Positions 16,278 through 24,354 of a stretch of DNA of 64,000 bases are shown one piece after another. Origin of the DNA: Streptomyces cinerochromogenes (GTDB lineage Bacteria > Actinomycetota > Actinomycetes > Streptomycetales > Streptomycetaceae). A program made the translations under genes and the position numbers. The notes below the pieces were generated by a model. The model did not search any database. It was not told where the DNA came from and worked only from the letters and a program-made list of their open reading frames with translations. Location: NCBI RefSeq assembly GCF_014648635.1, contig NZ_BMRM01000002.1:310001-374000 (forward strand), in the 5' to 3' direction. The stretch's first letter is position 1; every line of letters begins with the position of its first letter.

Positions 16278-17585
16278 TCAGGATACGGCGGGCACGGGGG
16301 CGGCCGGTCCGGTGCGCCGGATGACCAGGGCCATCAGGGCCGCTGCCGCGCACAGCGTGCCGGCGGCGTACCAGACGACGTCGTAGGAGCCGAAGACGTC
16401 CCGGGCGACTCCGCCGAGGTAGGCGACGAGGGCCGCGCCGACCTGGTGGGAGGCGAGCACCCAGCCGAAGACGATGGCGCTGTCCTCGCCGAACTGCTCA
16501 CGGCACAGGGCCAGCGTGGGCGGGACGGTGGCCACCCAGTCGAGGCCGTAGAAGACGATGAAGAAGAGCATCGGCGGGTGGACGGCGGGGCCCAGCAGCA
16601 TCGGCAGGAAGAGCAGGGACAGGCCGCGCAGGGCGTAGTAGACGGCGAGCAGGCGGCGCGGTTCGAACCGGTCGGTGAACCACCCGGAGGCGATCGTGCC
16701 GACGACGTCGAACACGCCGATCACCGCGAGCAGCGAGGCCGCCGTCGTCACGGGCATGCCGTGGTCGTGCTCGGCGGGCACGAAGTGGGTCTGGACCAGG
16801 CCGTTGGTGGAGGCACCGCAGATCGCGAAGGTGCCCGCGAGCAGCCAGAAGGTGCCGGTGCGCACGGAGGTGGACAGCACGGAGAGCGTGCGGCGGGCGG
16901 CGCCGGTGACCGGGGGCGGCTTGGGCACGAACTCCTTCGCCCCGTACGGCGCCACGCCCACGTCGGCCGGGTGGTCGCGCAGCAGCAGCCAGACGAAGGG
17001 GACCACGGCGAACGCGGACAGGGCGACCGTGACCGCGGCGGGCCGCCAGTGGTGGTGCTCGACGATCCAGGACAGCAGCGGCAGGAAGACCAGCTGGCCG
17101 GAGGCGGAGGCCGCGGTGAGGATGCCGCTGACCAGGCCGCGCCGCTCGGTGAACCAGCGGTTGGTGACCGTCGCGGCGAAGGCCAGCGCCATCGAACCGG
17201 TGCCGAGTCCCACCAGCAGGCCCCAGCACAGCAGCAACTGCCAGGCCGCCGTCATCCACACGGTCAGGCCCGAGCCGAGCGCGATCACGGTGAGCGCGGC
17301 GGCGACCACGCGGCGGATGCCGAAGCGGTCCATCAGCGCGGCGGCGAACGGGGCGGTGAGGCCGTAGAGCGCGAGGTTGACGGAGACGGCCGCGCCGATC
17401 GTGCCGCGGGACCAGCCGAACTCCTGGTTCAGCGGGTCGATGAGCAGGCCGGGCAGGGAGCGGAACGCCGCCGCGCCGGTGATCGTGACGAAGGTGACGG
17501 CGGCGACGAACCAGGCGCGGTGCACGCGGTGGCGCCGGGCGGGCGGGACCTGGACGGGGGCGGCGGCTGGGCTTGTCTGAGTCAC
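16278..17585 (-). CDS. MFS transporter
   Basis: A 435-residue protein with about twelve membrane segments in two six-helix halves, the central cytoplasmic loop being around PYGAKEFVPKPPPVTGAARRT. The conserved inter-helix 2/3 motif reads AAALMDRFGIRRVV and its second-half repeat ASGWFTDRFEPRRLL. The layout resembles oxalate/formate-antiporter-like MFS proteins, but the substrate is unknown. The start chosen is GTG 17585 with GGAGG nine bases upstream; the frame is open further but that part is not membrane-like. Divergent from the GlxA-type regulator, which may control it. Confidence 0.87.
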   Translation of the reverse strand: MTQTSPAAAPVQVPPARRHRVHRAWFVAAVTFVTITGAAAFRSLPGLLIDPLNQEFGWSRGTIGAAVSVNLALYGLTAPFAAALMDRFGIRRVVAAALTVIALGSGLTVWMTAAWQLLLCWGLLVGLGTGSMALAFAATVTNRWFTERRGLVSGILTAASASGQLVFLPLLSWIVEHHHWRPAAVTVALSAFAVVPFVWLLLRDHPADVGVAPYGAKEFVPKPPPVTGAARRTLSVLSTSVRTGTFWLLAGTFAICGASTNGLVQTHFVPAEHDHGMPVTTAASLLAVIGVFDVVGTIASGWFTDRFEPRRLLAVYYALRGLSLLFLPMLLGPAVHPPMLFFIVFYGLDWVATVPPTLALCREQFGEDSAIVFGWVLASHQVGAALVAYLGGVARDVFGSYDVVWYAAGTLCAAAALMALVIRRTGPAAPVPAVS

Positions 17586-17656
17586 GTCACCCAGCCTCCG
17601 GTACGCATGACCGCGCATCGAGTGGCCCGGGGGACAGCCTTCGCTATGATCGGGCC

Positions 17657-18682
17657 ATGACGACCGCTGGGGAGTTCCGGCCGCACCGGGTCGCCGTCCT
17701 CGCCCTGGACGGCCTGCTGCCCTTCGAACTGGGCATTCCGCACCGCATCTTCGGCCGTCCGCGGGACGCGCGGGGCCGGCACCTGTACGAGGTCCTGACC
17801 TGCTCGGCACGGCCGCCCGGGCTGGTCGAGACGGACGCCGACTTCGCCGTGCGCATCCCCCACGGGCCCGAGCTGCTGGCCACGGCCGACACGGTGATCG
17901 TCCCGGCGTCGTACGAGCGCGGTCCGCTCTACGACGAGGGCCGGCTCACCGACGAGCTGGCCGACGCCCTGGCCCGGATCCGCCCCGGCACCCGGCTCGC
18001 CTCCATCTGCACCGGCGTCTACGTCCTCGCCGCCGCCGGCCGCCTGGACGGCCGCCCGGCGACCACGCACTGGGCCGACGCCGAGCGCTTCCAGCGGATG
18101 TTCCCGAAGGTCAGGGTGGACCCGGACGTGCTGTTCATCGACGACGGGGACGTACTGACGTCGGCCGGGGTGGCCGCCGGGATCGACCTGTGCCTGCACA
18201 TGGTCCGCCGCGACTTCGGCACGGCCGTCGCCAACGACGTGGCCCGCCGCACGGTCGTACCGCCCCACCGCGACGGAGGCCAGGCCCAGTACATCCACCG
18301 CCCGGTCCCCGACCCCCAGCTGGCCACGACGACCGCGGCCCGCGCCTGGGCACTGGGCCGGCTGCACGAGCCGATCCAGCTGCGGGACCTGGCCGAGCAG
18401 GAGGCGATGTCGGTACGCACCTTCACCCGCCGTTTCCGCGAGGAGGTCGGCATCAGCCCCGGCCAGTGGCTCACCCAGCAGCGCGTGGAGCGCGCCCGGC
18501 ACCTGCTGGAGTCCACCGACCTGTCGATGGACCAGGTGGCCCGGGACTCCGGCTTCGGCACGGCCCAGTCGATGCGCCAGCACCTACAGGCGGCGCTCGG
18601 CGTCACGCCCACCGCCTACCGGCGCACCTTCCGCACCGGCGGCGGCGCCGAGCGCGACAGCGGTGTCGGCACCCTGCGCTGA
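17657..18682 (+). CDS. GlxA family transcriptional regulator (DJ-1/PfpI + AraC HTH)
   Basis: A 341-residue regulator. The N-terminal DJ-1/PfpI-like domain (VAVLALDGLLPFELGIPHRIFG... RLASICTGVYVLAAAGRLDGRPATTHWADA) has the conserved ICTG elbow. The C-terminal AraC module has two HTHs (LRDLAEQEAMSVRTFTRRFREEVGISPGQWL and MDQVARDSGFGTAQSMRQHLQAALGVTPTAYRR). A TATGAT hexamer ends 7 bp before the ATG and there is no ribosome site, so the mRNA is probably leaderless, common for this family in Streptomyces. Divergent from the MFS gene; ligand unknown. Confidence 0.92.
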   Translation: MTTAGEFRPHRVAVLALDGLLPFELGIPHRIFGRPRDARGRHLYEVLTCSARPPGLVETDADFAVRIPHGPELLATADTVIVPASYERGPLYDEGRLTDELADALARIRPGTRLASICTGVYVLAAAGRLDGRPATTHWADAERFQRMFPKVRVDPDVLFIDDGDVLTSAGVAAGIDLCLHMVRRDFGTAVANDVARRTVVPPHRDGGQAQYIHRPVPDPQLATTTAARAWALGRLHEPIQLRDLAEQEAMSVRTFTRRFREEVGISPGQWLTQQRVERARHLLESTDLSMDQVARDSGFGTAQSMRQHLQAALGVTPTAYRRTFRTGGGAERDSGVGTLR

Positions 18683-18748
18683 CCGGCCGGCACCGTATGC
18701 CGGTGGCCATGGCCCCACCCGCCCCGCCGAGCGATCAGGAACGCATGT

Positions 18749-19804
18749 TCAGAAGGTGAGCACCGCCCGCGCCACCCGACCCGCCTCCGCCTCCGCCCGG
18801 GCCTTGTCGAAGTCCTCCACCGGGAACACGGCGGTCACCAGCTCGTCCAGCAGCAGGCGCCCCTGGCGGTACAGCTCGGCGTACAGGGCGATGTCCCGCT
18901 GGGGGCGCGAGGAGCCGTAGCGGCAGCCGAGGATCGACTTGTCCAGGTAGAGGGAGGAGACCAGGAAGGAGGCCTCGGCCGTGGCCGGGGGCACGCCGAG
19001 CAGGATCGCCTGGCCGCGCCGGTCGAGCAGGTCGACGGCCTGGCGGATCAGCTCCACCCGGCCCACGCACTCGAAGACGTGGTCCGCGCCCGTCGGCAGC
19101 AGCTCCCGCACCCCTTCCGCCGACGTCAGGAAGTCGGTCGCGCCGAACCGCCGGGCCACCGCCTCCTTGGCCGGATGGGCGTCCACGGCCACGACGGTGA
19201 GGGCGCCCGCGAGCCGCGCGCCCTGCAGGACGTTCAGCCCGATCCCGCCCGTGCCGATGACGACCACACTGTCCCCGCGGTCCACCCGCGCCCGGTTCAG
19301 CACCGCGCCGACGCCGGTGAGGACCCCGCACCCGATCAGCGCGGCCGAGGTCAGCGGGATGTCCCCGGGGATCCGCACCGCCTGCACGGCCTTGACGACC
19401 GTACGTTCCGCGAACGCCGAGTTGGCGGCGAACTGGTACACCGGGTCCGCGCCCGCGCCCCGCGTGAACGGCTTCCCCGGGCGCCCGATCGCCTGCCGGC
19501 ACATCGTCGGCCGCCCCCGGTCGCACTCCGCGCAGGTACCGCAGTGGGCGAGCGTCGACAGGGCCACATGGTCACCGGGCGCGACATGGGTGACGCCCAC
19601 CCCCACGGCCTCCACGACACCGGCGCCCTCATGGCCGAGCACCACCGGTGCCGGGAACGGGATGGTGCCGTCCACCACCGACAGGTCGCTGTGGCACAGC
19701 CCGGCCGCCGCGATGGCGACCAGCACCTCGCCCGGCCCGGGCTCCCGCACCGCCAGGTCGTCCACGACCCGGACCCGCTCGCCGTCGAACACCACACCGC
19801 GCAT
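18749..19804 (-). CDS. Zinc-dependent alcohol dehydrogenase (MDR family)
   Basis: A 351-residue medium-chain dehydrogenase. Catalytic-zinc ligands lie in GLCHSD and LGHEGAG; the structural zinc uses the four cysteines of CGTCAECDRGRPTMC; the NAD Rossmann motif is GTGGIGLNVLQGARLAGA. It should interconvert an alcohol and an aldehyde/ketone. The ATG at 19804 overlaps the stop of the upstream acyl-CoA dehydrogenase (TGATG). It closes the SDR-ACAD-ADH set downstream of operator site D, so it probably handles a hydroxylated intermediate or product of that pathway. Confidence 0.92.
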   Translation of the reverse strand: MRGVVFDGERVRVVDDLAVREPGPGEVLVAIAAAGLCHSDLSVVDGTIPFPAPVVLGHEGAGVVEAVGVGVTHVAPGDHVALSTLAHCGTCAECDRGRPTMCRQAIGRPGKPFTRGAGADPVYQFAANSAFAERTVVKAVQAVRIPGDIPLTSAALIGCGVLTGVGAVLNRARVDRGDSVVVIGTGGIGLNVLQGARLAGALTVVAVDAHPAKEAVARRFGATDFLTSAEGVRELLPTGADHVFECVGRVELIRQAVDLLDRRGQAILLGVPPATAEASFLVSSLYLDKSILGCRYGSSRPQRDIALYAELYRQGRLLLDELVTAVFPVEDFDKARAEAEAGRVARAVLTF

Positions 19805-20961
19805 CACACGGCCCCCTTCGGCTCACCCGGCAGACCGAGCACGCGCTCGGCGATGATCGTGCGCTGGATCTGGTCCGAGCCGCCGTAGACGGTGTCGGCC
19901 CGGGAGAACAGGAACAGGTGCTGGGCCGCGTCGAGCGGGTACGGCGACGCCGGTGACCAGTCCGCGGGGCCGGCGGTCGCCGTGGCACCCCGGACCTCGA
20001 CGGCCAGCTCGCCCAGCCGCTGGTGCCAGTTCGCCCACAGCAGCTTGGCGACGCTGGGCGCGCCGGGGACGGCGGGGCCGGTGGCGTGGCCGAGGGTGCG
20101 CAGCGCGTTCCAGCGCATGACGCGCAGTTCGGCCCACTGCCCGACGAGCCGGGCGCGCAGCACCGGGTCGTGTACGGCTCCGGTTTCCTCGGCGGCTCGG
20201 ACGACCTCCGCGAACTCCCGCGCGAAGCCGATCTGCTGGGCCAGGGTGGAGACCCCCCGCTCGAACCCGAGCAGGCTCATCGCCACCCGCCAGCCCTGCC
20301 CCTCTCCCCCGACGACGTGCTCCACGCGCGCGCGTGCCCCGTCGAAGAAGACCTCGTTGAAGTCGCTCGTGCCGGTCAGCTGCCGGATGGGCCGGACCTC
20401 GATCCGGCCGGGCTGGTCCATCGGCACCAGCAGGAAGCTCAGCCCGTGGTGCCGGCGCGCGTCCGGGTCGGTCCGGGCCAGGACGAAGCACCAGTCGGCC
20501 TCGTGGGCGAGTGAGGTCCAGATCTTCTGCCCGGTGATCCGGTAGTACGGTCCCTCACGCACCGCCGCGGTCCGCACCCCGGCGAGGTCGGAGCCGGCGC
20601 CGGGTTCGCTGTACCCCTGGCACCACAGCTCCTCCCCGGCCGCGACGGGCGGCAGGAACCGCCGCTTCTGCACGTCGTCGCCGTGGGCGAGGAGAGTCGG
20701 GGCCAGCAGGTTCTCCCCGATGTGCCCGGAGCGGGCGGGCAGACCGGACCGGGCGTACTCCTCGGCCCAGACGACCTGTTGGGGGAGGCTCACGGTCCGG
20801 TTGCCGTACCCGGCCTCGCCCCATCCGAGCCCGATCCAGCCGGCGGCGCCGAGGGTGCGTTCCCACGTCCGTCGGTCACCCGGCACGTCGGCGTGCCCGG
20901 ACAGCCAGGTCCGGACCTCGGCCCGGAACGCGTCGTCCTCTTCGCTGAACCCGAACTCCAT
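19804..20961 (-). CDS. Acyl-CoA dehydrogenase, alpha-type subunit (FadE26-like)
   Basis: A 385-residue acyl-CoA dehydrogenase. FAD/substrate motif WCQGYSEPGAGSDLAGVRTAAVREGPYYRITGQKIWTS at about residues 130-170, then FNEVFFDGARARVEHVVG and SLLGFERG, and the C-terminal SDQIQRTIIAERVLGLP. The W(C)QG(Y/F)SEPGAGSDLA form and the N-terminal GFSEEDDAFRAEVRTWL are typical of the FAD-binding alpha subunit of heterotetrameric actinobacterial dehydrogenases. The possible beta partners are at 4129 and 24355. Its ribosome site is weak (GAGG about 11 nt upstream). Coupled to the alcohol dehydrogenase by TGATG. Confidence 0.9.
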   Translation of the reverse strand: MEFGFSEEDDAFRAEVRTWLSGHADVPGDRRTWERTLGAAGWIGLGWGEAGYGNRTVSLPQQVVWAEEYARSGLPARSGHIGENLLAPTLLAHGDDVQKRRFLPPVAAGEELWCQGYSEPGAGSDLAGVRTAAVREGPYYRITGQKIWTSLAHEADWCFVLARTDPDARRHHGLSFLLVPMDQPGRIEVRPIRQLTGTSDFNEVFFDGARARVEHVVGGEGQGWRVAMSLLGFERGVSTLAQQIGFAREFAEVVRAAEETGAVHDPVLRARLVGQWAELRVMRWNALRTLGHATGPAVPGAPSVAKLLWANWHQRLGELAVEVRGATATAGPADWSPASPYPLDAAQHLFLFSRADTVYGGSDQIQRTIIAERVLGLPGEPKGAV

Positions 20962-20994
20962 GTCCACCGCCTCTGATTGACGAGCGCGTCGATA

Positions 20995-21044
20995 CCGGTC
21001 GGAGCCGGTCGGGGCCGGTCGGGGCCGGTCGGGGCCGGTCGGGG
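20995..21044. repeat. 10-bp tandem repeat, about five copies
   Basis: Unit GGGGCCGGTC repeated about five times in the 184-bp space between the SDR and acyl-CoA dehydrogenase genes. The bases after it (about 21048-21120, GAAGGGGCGCGGGGC...) resemble the GC-rich intergenic element scattered through many Streptomyces chromosomes. Confidence 0.7.
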
Positions 21045-21145
21045 GGCAGCGCCTTGAAGGGGCGCGGGGCACCGCGCGGCCGCCCGCACACGACCTACAG
21101 CCGCACACGGCCCGCGGTCGCCGGGCCGGAACGCGCGACCGGCCG

Positions 21146-22057
21146 CTAGGCGTTCGGCCGGGCCGAACCCCGCGCCGCCTCCTCCATCGCCGCCACCTCG
21201 GAGAGCATCGGCATCGGATCCACCCCCACCGATCCCGGCAGGAACTCGGCGATGGTCTGCGGGGTCCACCCGCCGGAGGCGTACGCGGCGCGCAGCTCCC
21301 TCGGCTGCGCCCAGACCGCGATCTTCGGCCCGGCGACCGTGTACACCTGCCCGGTGACGCCCTGCGCGGCGGCGCGGTCGGAGAGCAGGTACACCACCAG
21401 CGCGGCCACGTCCTCCGGTTCGCCGATCTCCGCCAGCCGGACGGGGACGTTGGCCGACATCCGGGTACGGGCCACCGGCGCCACGGCGTTCGCGGTCACG
21501 CCGTACTTGTGCAGGCCCAGCGCGGCGCTGCGGACGAGGGAGATGATCCCGCCCTTGGCGGCGCTGTAGTTGGCCTGGGAGACGGAGCCCTGGTGGTTGC
21601 CGCTGGTGAAGCCGATCAGGGTGCCCGAGCGCTGCCCGCGCATCACCGCGGAGGCCGCCCGGAACACGGTGAAGGTGCCCTTGAGGTGGGTGGCGACGAC
21701 CGGGTCCCACTCCTCCTCGGTCATGTTGAACAGCATGCGCTCGCGCAGGATGCCCGCCACGCACACGGCCCCGTCGATCCGGCCGTAGGTCTCCACCGCC
21801 GTGTCCACGACCCGCTGCCCGCCCGCCATGGTGGAGATGTCGTCGGCGACCGCGACGGCCTCGCCGCCCGCCGCCTGGATCTCCTTGACGACGGACTCGG
21901 CGACCTCGCTGGTGGGTGAGGCGCCGTCCACGGCCACGCCGTGGTCGTTGACGACGACCTTCGCGCCGTCGGCCGCCGCCGCCAGGGCCACCGCGCGTCC
22001 GATGCCGCGCCCGGCACCCGTCACGGCGACGACCCTGCCTGCCAAGAAGTTCCCCAT
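21146..22057 (-). CDS. SDR family oxidoreductase (hydroxyacyl-CoA dehydrogenase-like)
   Basis: A 303-residue short-chain dehydrogenase. NAD site TGAGRGIGRAVALAAAADGAKVVVNDHG; the active-site pair is in NYSAAKGG (YxxxK), with the serine in LIGFTSGNHQGS. The segment VVNDHGVAVDG... VVKEIQAAGGEAVA and the extended C-terminus (about 50 residues beyond the core) resemble MFE-2-type 3-hydroxyacyl-CoA dehydrogenases and the SDRs of actinobacterial steroid loci. Likely role: oxidising a beta-hydroxyacyl-CoA. Operator site D is 23 bp upstream. Probably the first gene of a run with 19804 and 18749, though the 184-bp gap allows a second promoter. Confidence 0.88.
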   Translation of the reverse strand: MGNFLAGRVVAVTGAGRGIGRAVALAAAADGAKVVVNDHGVAVDGASPTSEVAESVVKEIQAAGGEAVAVADDISTMAGGQRVVDTAVETYGRIDGAVCVAGILRERMLFNMTEEEWDPVVATHLKGTFTVFRAASAVMRGQRSGTLIGFTSGNHQGSVSQANYSAAKGGIISLVRSAALGLHKYGVTANAVAPVARTRMSANVPVRLAEIGEPEDVAALVVYLLSDRAAAQGVTGQVYTVAGPKIAVWAQPRELRAAYASGGWTPQTIAEFLPGSVGVDPMPMLSEVAAMEEAARGSARPNA

Positions 22058-22079
22058 TCCCGGCCCCTTCCCGCAGTTT

Positions 22080-22094
22080 CTGACGGTCCGTTAG
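22080..22094. promoter_or_regulatory. Palindromic operator, site D
   Basis: CTGACGGTCCGTTAG, one mismatch from the perfect repeat, in the 99-bp divergent promoter between the SDR and cyclase genes. Confidence 0.6.
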
Positions 22095-22156
22095 ATTTAC
22101 GGCAACGCCAGATTGGCCCGCCGAAGGCGCGGACACAAGCCCCGGGGAGGCACCGG

Positions 22157-23083
22157 ATGGCACTGCCGGAGGAGTTCCACGACATCGCCGCGCGGGTGAA
22201 CAACTGGGGCCGCTGGGGCGCCGACGACGAGATCGGCACCCTGAACCTGATCACGGACGAGGTCGTACGGGCGGCCGCCGGCGAGGTGCGCACCGGGCGC
22301 CGTGTGCCGCTCGCCCTCCCCCTCCGGCAGGACGGCGTGCAGACGGGGATGATCCCGGGCCGGATCGACCCGCTGCACGCGATGGTGCAGATCAACCAGG
22401 AACTGTTCGGGCCGGGCACGGTCGCGTGCAGCGACGACGCGGTGACCATGGGCCTCCAGGCCGGCACCCACTGGGACGCGCTGACCCACGTCTCGCACTC
22501 GGGGAAGCTCTACAACGGCCGTCCGGCGCACACCGTGACCGCGCACGGCGGCGCCGAGTTCAGCGGCATCGACAAGGTCCGGCACCTCGTCTCCCGCGGG
22601 GTGCTGCTGGACGTGGCCCGCGCGCGGGGCGTGGACCGGCTGGCGGGCGGGCACGCGGTGACGCCGGAGGACCTTCGGTCCGCCGAGGAGTTCGCGGGTA
22701 CGCGCGTGCGTGCCGGTGACATCGTGCTCGTGCGCACCGGGCAGGTGCAGGTCCTGCTGGCCGGGGACCGGCACGGGTACGGCTATCCGTCGCCGGGGCT
22801 CTCGGTGCGCTGCCCGGAGTGGTTCCACGCGCGCGGCGTGGCGGCGGTCGCGAACGACACGCTCACCTTCGAGGTCTTCCCGCCCGAGATCGAGAACCTG
22901 TGGCTTCCGGTGCACGCGCTGCACCTGGTGGAGATGGGGATGCTGCAGGGCCAGAACTGGAATCTCGAAGAGTTGTCCACAGCCTGTGGAGAAACCGGGC
23001 GGTACACGTTCCTGCTGTCGGCGATGCCCGAGCCGTTCGTGGGCGCGACGGGGACACCGGTGGCACCGGTGGCGATCCTGTGA
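22157..23083 (+). CDS. Cyclase family protein (metal-dependent hydrolase, kynurenine formamidase-like)
   Basis: A 308-residue protein of the cyclase/KynB-like superfamily. The metal-binding signature THWDALTHVSHSG (HxDxxxH) follows DDAVTMGLQAGTHWDAL; later ligands probably include the His of FHARGVAAVANDTLTFE and of LPVHALHLVEMGM. Family members hydrolyse amides, lactones or cyclic intermediates, often in ring-degrading pathways. GGGGAGG precedes the ATG with good spacing. It is divergent from the SDR across operator site D, placing it in the same regulon. A lactone- or ring-hydrolysing step after the FMO is an attractive but unproven role. Confidence 0.88.
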   Translation: MALPEEFHDIAARVNNWGRWGADDEIGTLNLITDEVVRAAAGEVRTGRRVPLALPLRQDGVQTGMIPGRIDPLHAMVQINQELFGPGTVACSDDAVTMGLQAGTHWDALTHVSHSGKLYNGRPAHTVTAHGGAEFSGIDKVRHLVSRGVLLDVARARGVDRLAGGHAVTPEDLRSAEEFAGTRVRAGDIVLVRTGQVQVLLAGDRHGYGYPSPGLSVRCPEWFHARGVAAVANDTLTFEVFPPEIENLWLPVHALHLVEMGMLQGQNWNLEELSTACGETGRYTFLLSAMPEPFVGATGTPVAPVAIL

Positions 23084-23327
23084 GAGAGCGGGTGGGCGGC
23101 GCGCCCCCCACCGTCACACGCACGCGCCGCCACCCCGGGGCGACCCGCCTTCGACGAGGACGACCGGGGACCCCGGGCCCTCGCCGTCCCCTCGCGGCGA
23201 ATCGTCGCCCCCCAGCCTGATCAGCCGTTCAGGGGACGTCAACGCCGGTGCGACCCTGGGTTGCGGCACCCCGATCGCGGCACCCGCGCACGGGGGCACA
23301 CCCCCGGCGCATCACCGCTCCGGGCGG

Positions 23328-23816
23328 CTACACCGCTTCGAAGGCGAGGTCCTCGTACACGGGCAGTCCGCCTCCGTACGCCGTCGCCGCGCTCTCCCGG
23401 GGCTGCGAACATCGGTCCAGCTCGCACCAGATGCTCTTGCCGGCCCCCTCGGGGCTCCAGCCCCAGCGGTCGGCGAGGCAGTCCACGAGGGCGAGGCCCC
23501 GGCCGCCGGTGGCGTCACTGCCGGCGCAGCGGGGGACGGGGGCACGGGAGCTGCCGTCCGCCACCTCCACCCGCACCGTCGCCGACGCGCGGTTCCCGTC
23601 CGCCGGAGCCGGCAGGCACAGCCGCAGCACGGCCGGCCGCCCGGTGTGCACCACGGCGTTGGTCACCAGCTCGGAGACGAGCAGGATCAGGGTCTCGGCC
23701 AGCGGCTCGTCGGCCGTTATCCCCGACCCGGCGAGCCGCGAGCGGGCCCACCGTCTGGCCCGGCCCACCTCCGCGGGGTCGGGCCGGATCTCCAGCTGCA
23801 CTTGAAGCACCTGCAC
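23328..23816 (-). CDS. ATP-binding protein (HATPase_c, RsbW-like anti-sigma type)
   Basis: A 162-residue GHKL ATPase of the Streptomyces RsbW-like class: the N-box is LILLVSELVTNAVVHTG and the G1 box ATGGRGLALVDCLADRWGW. Such proteins bind sigma factors or STAS antagonists, or act as stand-alone regulators. The start is GTG 23816, three bases after the stop of a small upstream ORF, so the two are co-translated. No sigma or STAS gene adjoins; the nearest STAS gene is at 31983. Partner unknown. Confidence 0.88.
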   Translation of the reverse strand: MQVLQVQLEIRPDPAEVGRARRWARSRLAGSGITADEPLAETLILLVSELVTNAVVHTGRPAVLRLCLPAPADGNRASATVRVEVADGSSRAPVPRCAGSDATGGRGLALVDCLADRWGWSPEGAGKSIWCELDRCSQPRESAATAYGGGLPVYEDLAFEAV

Positions 23817-23819
23817 CGC

Positions 23820-23957
23820 TCACACCATCCGAACCGGCGGACACATGACCCCGTACCGGCCGCGCGCCACGGTGTCAGCCGCGGCGGCGATCACGGCGAG
23901 GGCCACGATCGTAGCCATTTTCTGCATGGCCAGAACAACGGCCAGAGCAAGGGTCAC
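23820..23957 (-). CDS. Small hydrophobic protein (45 aa), coupled to the RsbW-like gene
   Basis: GTG 23957 is preceded by GGGAG with 9-nt spacing and encodes a 45-residue peptide. Residues 1-28 are almost entirely hydrophobic (LALAVVLAMQKMATIVALAVIAAAA), followed by a basic stretch and a short tail. It ends 3 bp before the GTG of the RsbW-like gene, which is the main argument that it is real. It could be a single-pass membrane peptide tethering or signalling to the ATPase. I do not recognise the family. Confidence 0.5.
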   Translation of the reverse strand: MTLALAVVLAMQKMATIVALAVIAAAADTVARGRYGVMCPPVRMV

Positions 23958-24354
23958 GGACTGTGACTCCCTTGCGAGACAGCATGGTTGACGTTCCGTC
24001 ACCCCAACAAGCGCTTCGGGCATATTCCCGCGCGAAGGAGTACGCGTAGGGCATACTGTGCGACGCTCGTGCCGGGGAGTCGAACAGGCGGCGCTGACCA
24101 CACAATCCGCCCAGCGAGCGGCGGTGCGCACCGCGCGGCCCGGCACCGCCCCAGGGGCACCGCCGGCACGGCTCGTACGCGCAGCCACTCGCATCCCACA
24201 CAAGGTACCCGAGCACCCACCCGACTCCGGGCCGTGACGAGTCTCGAGCAGGACACAACCCGGTATCAACGCTCCGTGATTCCGGTTCGCCACGATCGGC
24301 GACATCTTTGGCCATGGCTTTACGGTTACGGCGGCCCCGGACGCCCCCGCCGGC
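23958..24354. other. Intergenic region without a convincing gene
   Basis: 397 bp between the small ORF and the acyl-CoA dehydrogenase stop. It is less G+C-rich than the flanks and holds the promoter(s) of the 23.8-kb unit. Longer frames here lack third-position bias and were not accepted. Confidence 0.5.

Noticed and set aside
20977..20993. TTGACGAGCGCGTCGAT upstream of the acyl-CoA dehydrogenase at 19804
   Set aside because: The arms do not align with CTGACRNNNCGTCAG at the right spacing; only a half-site.
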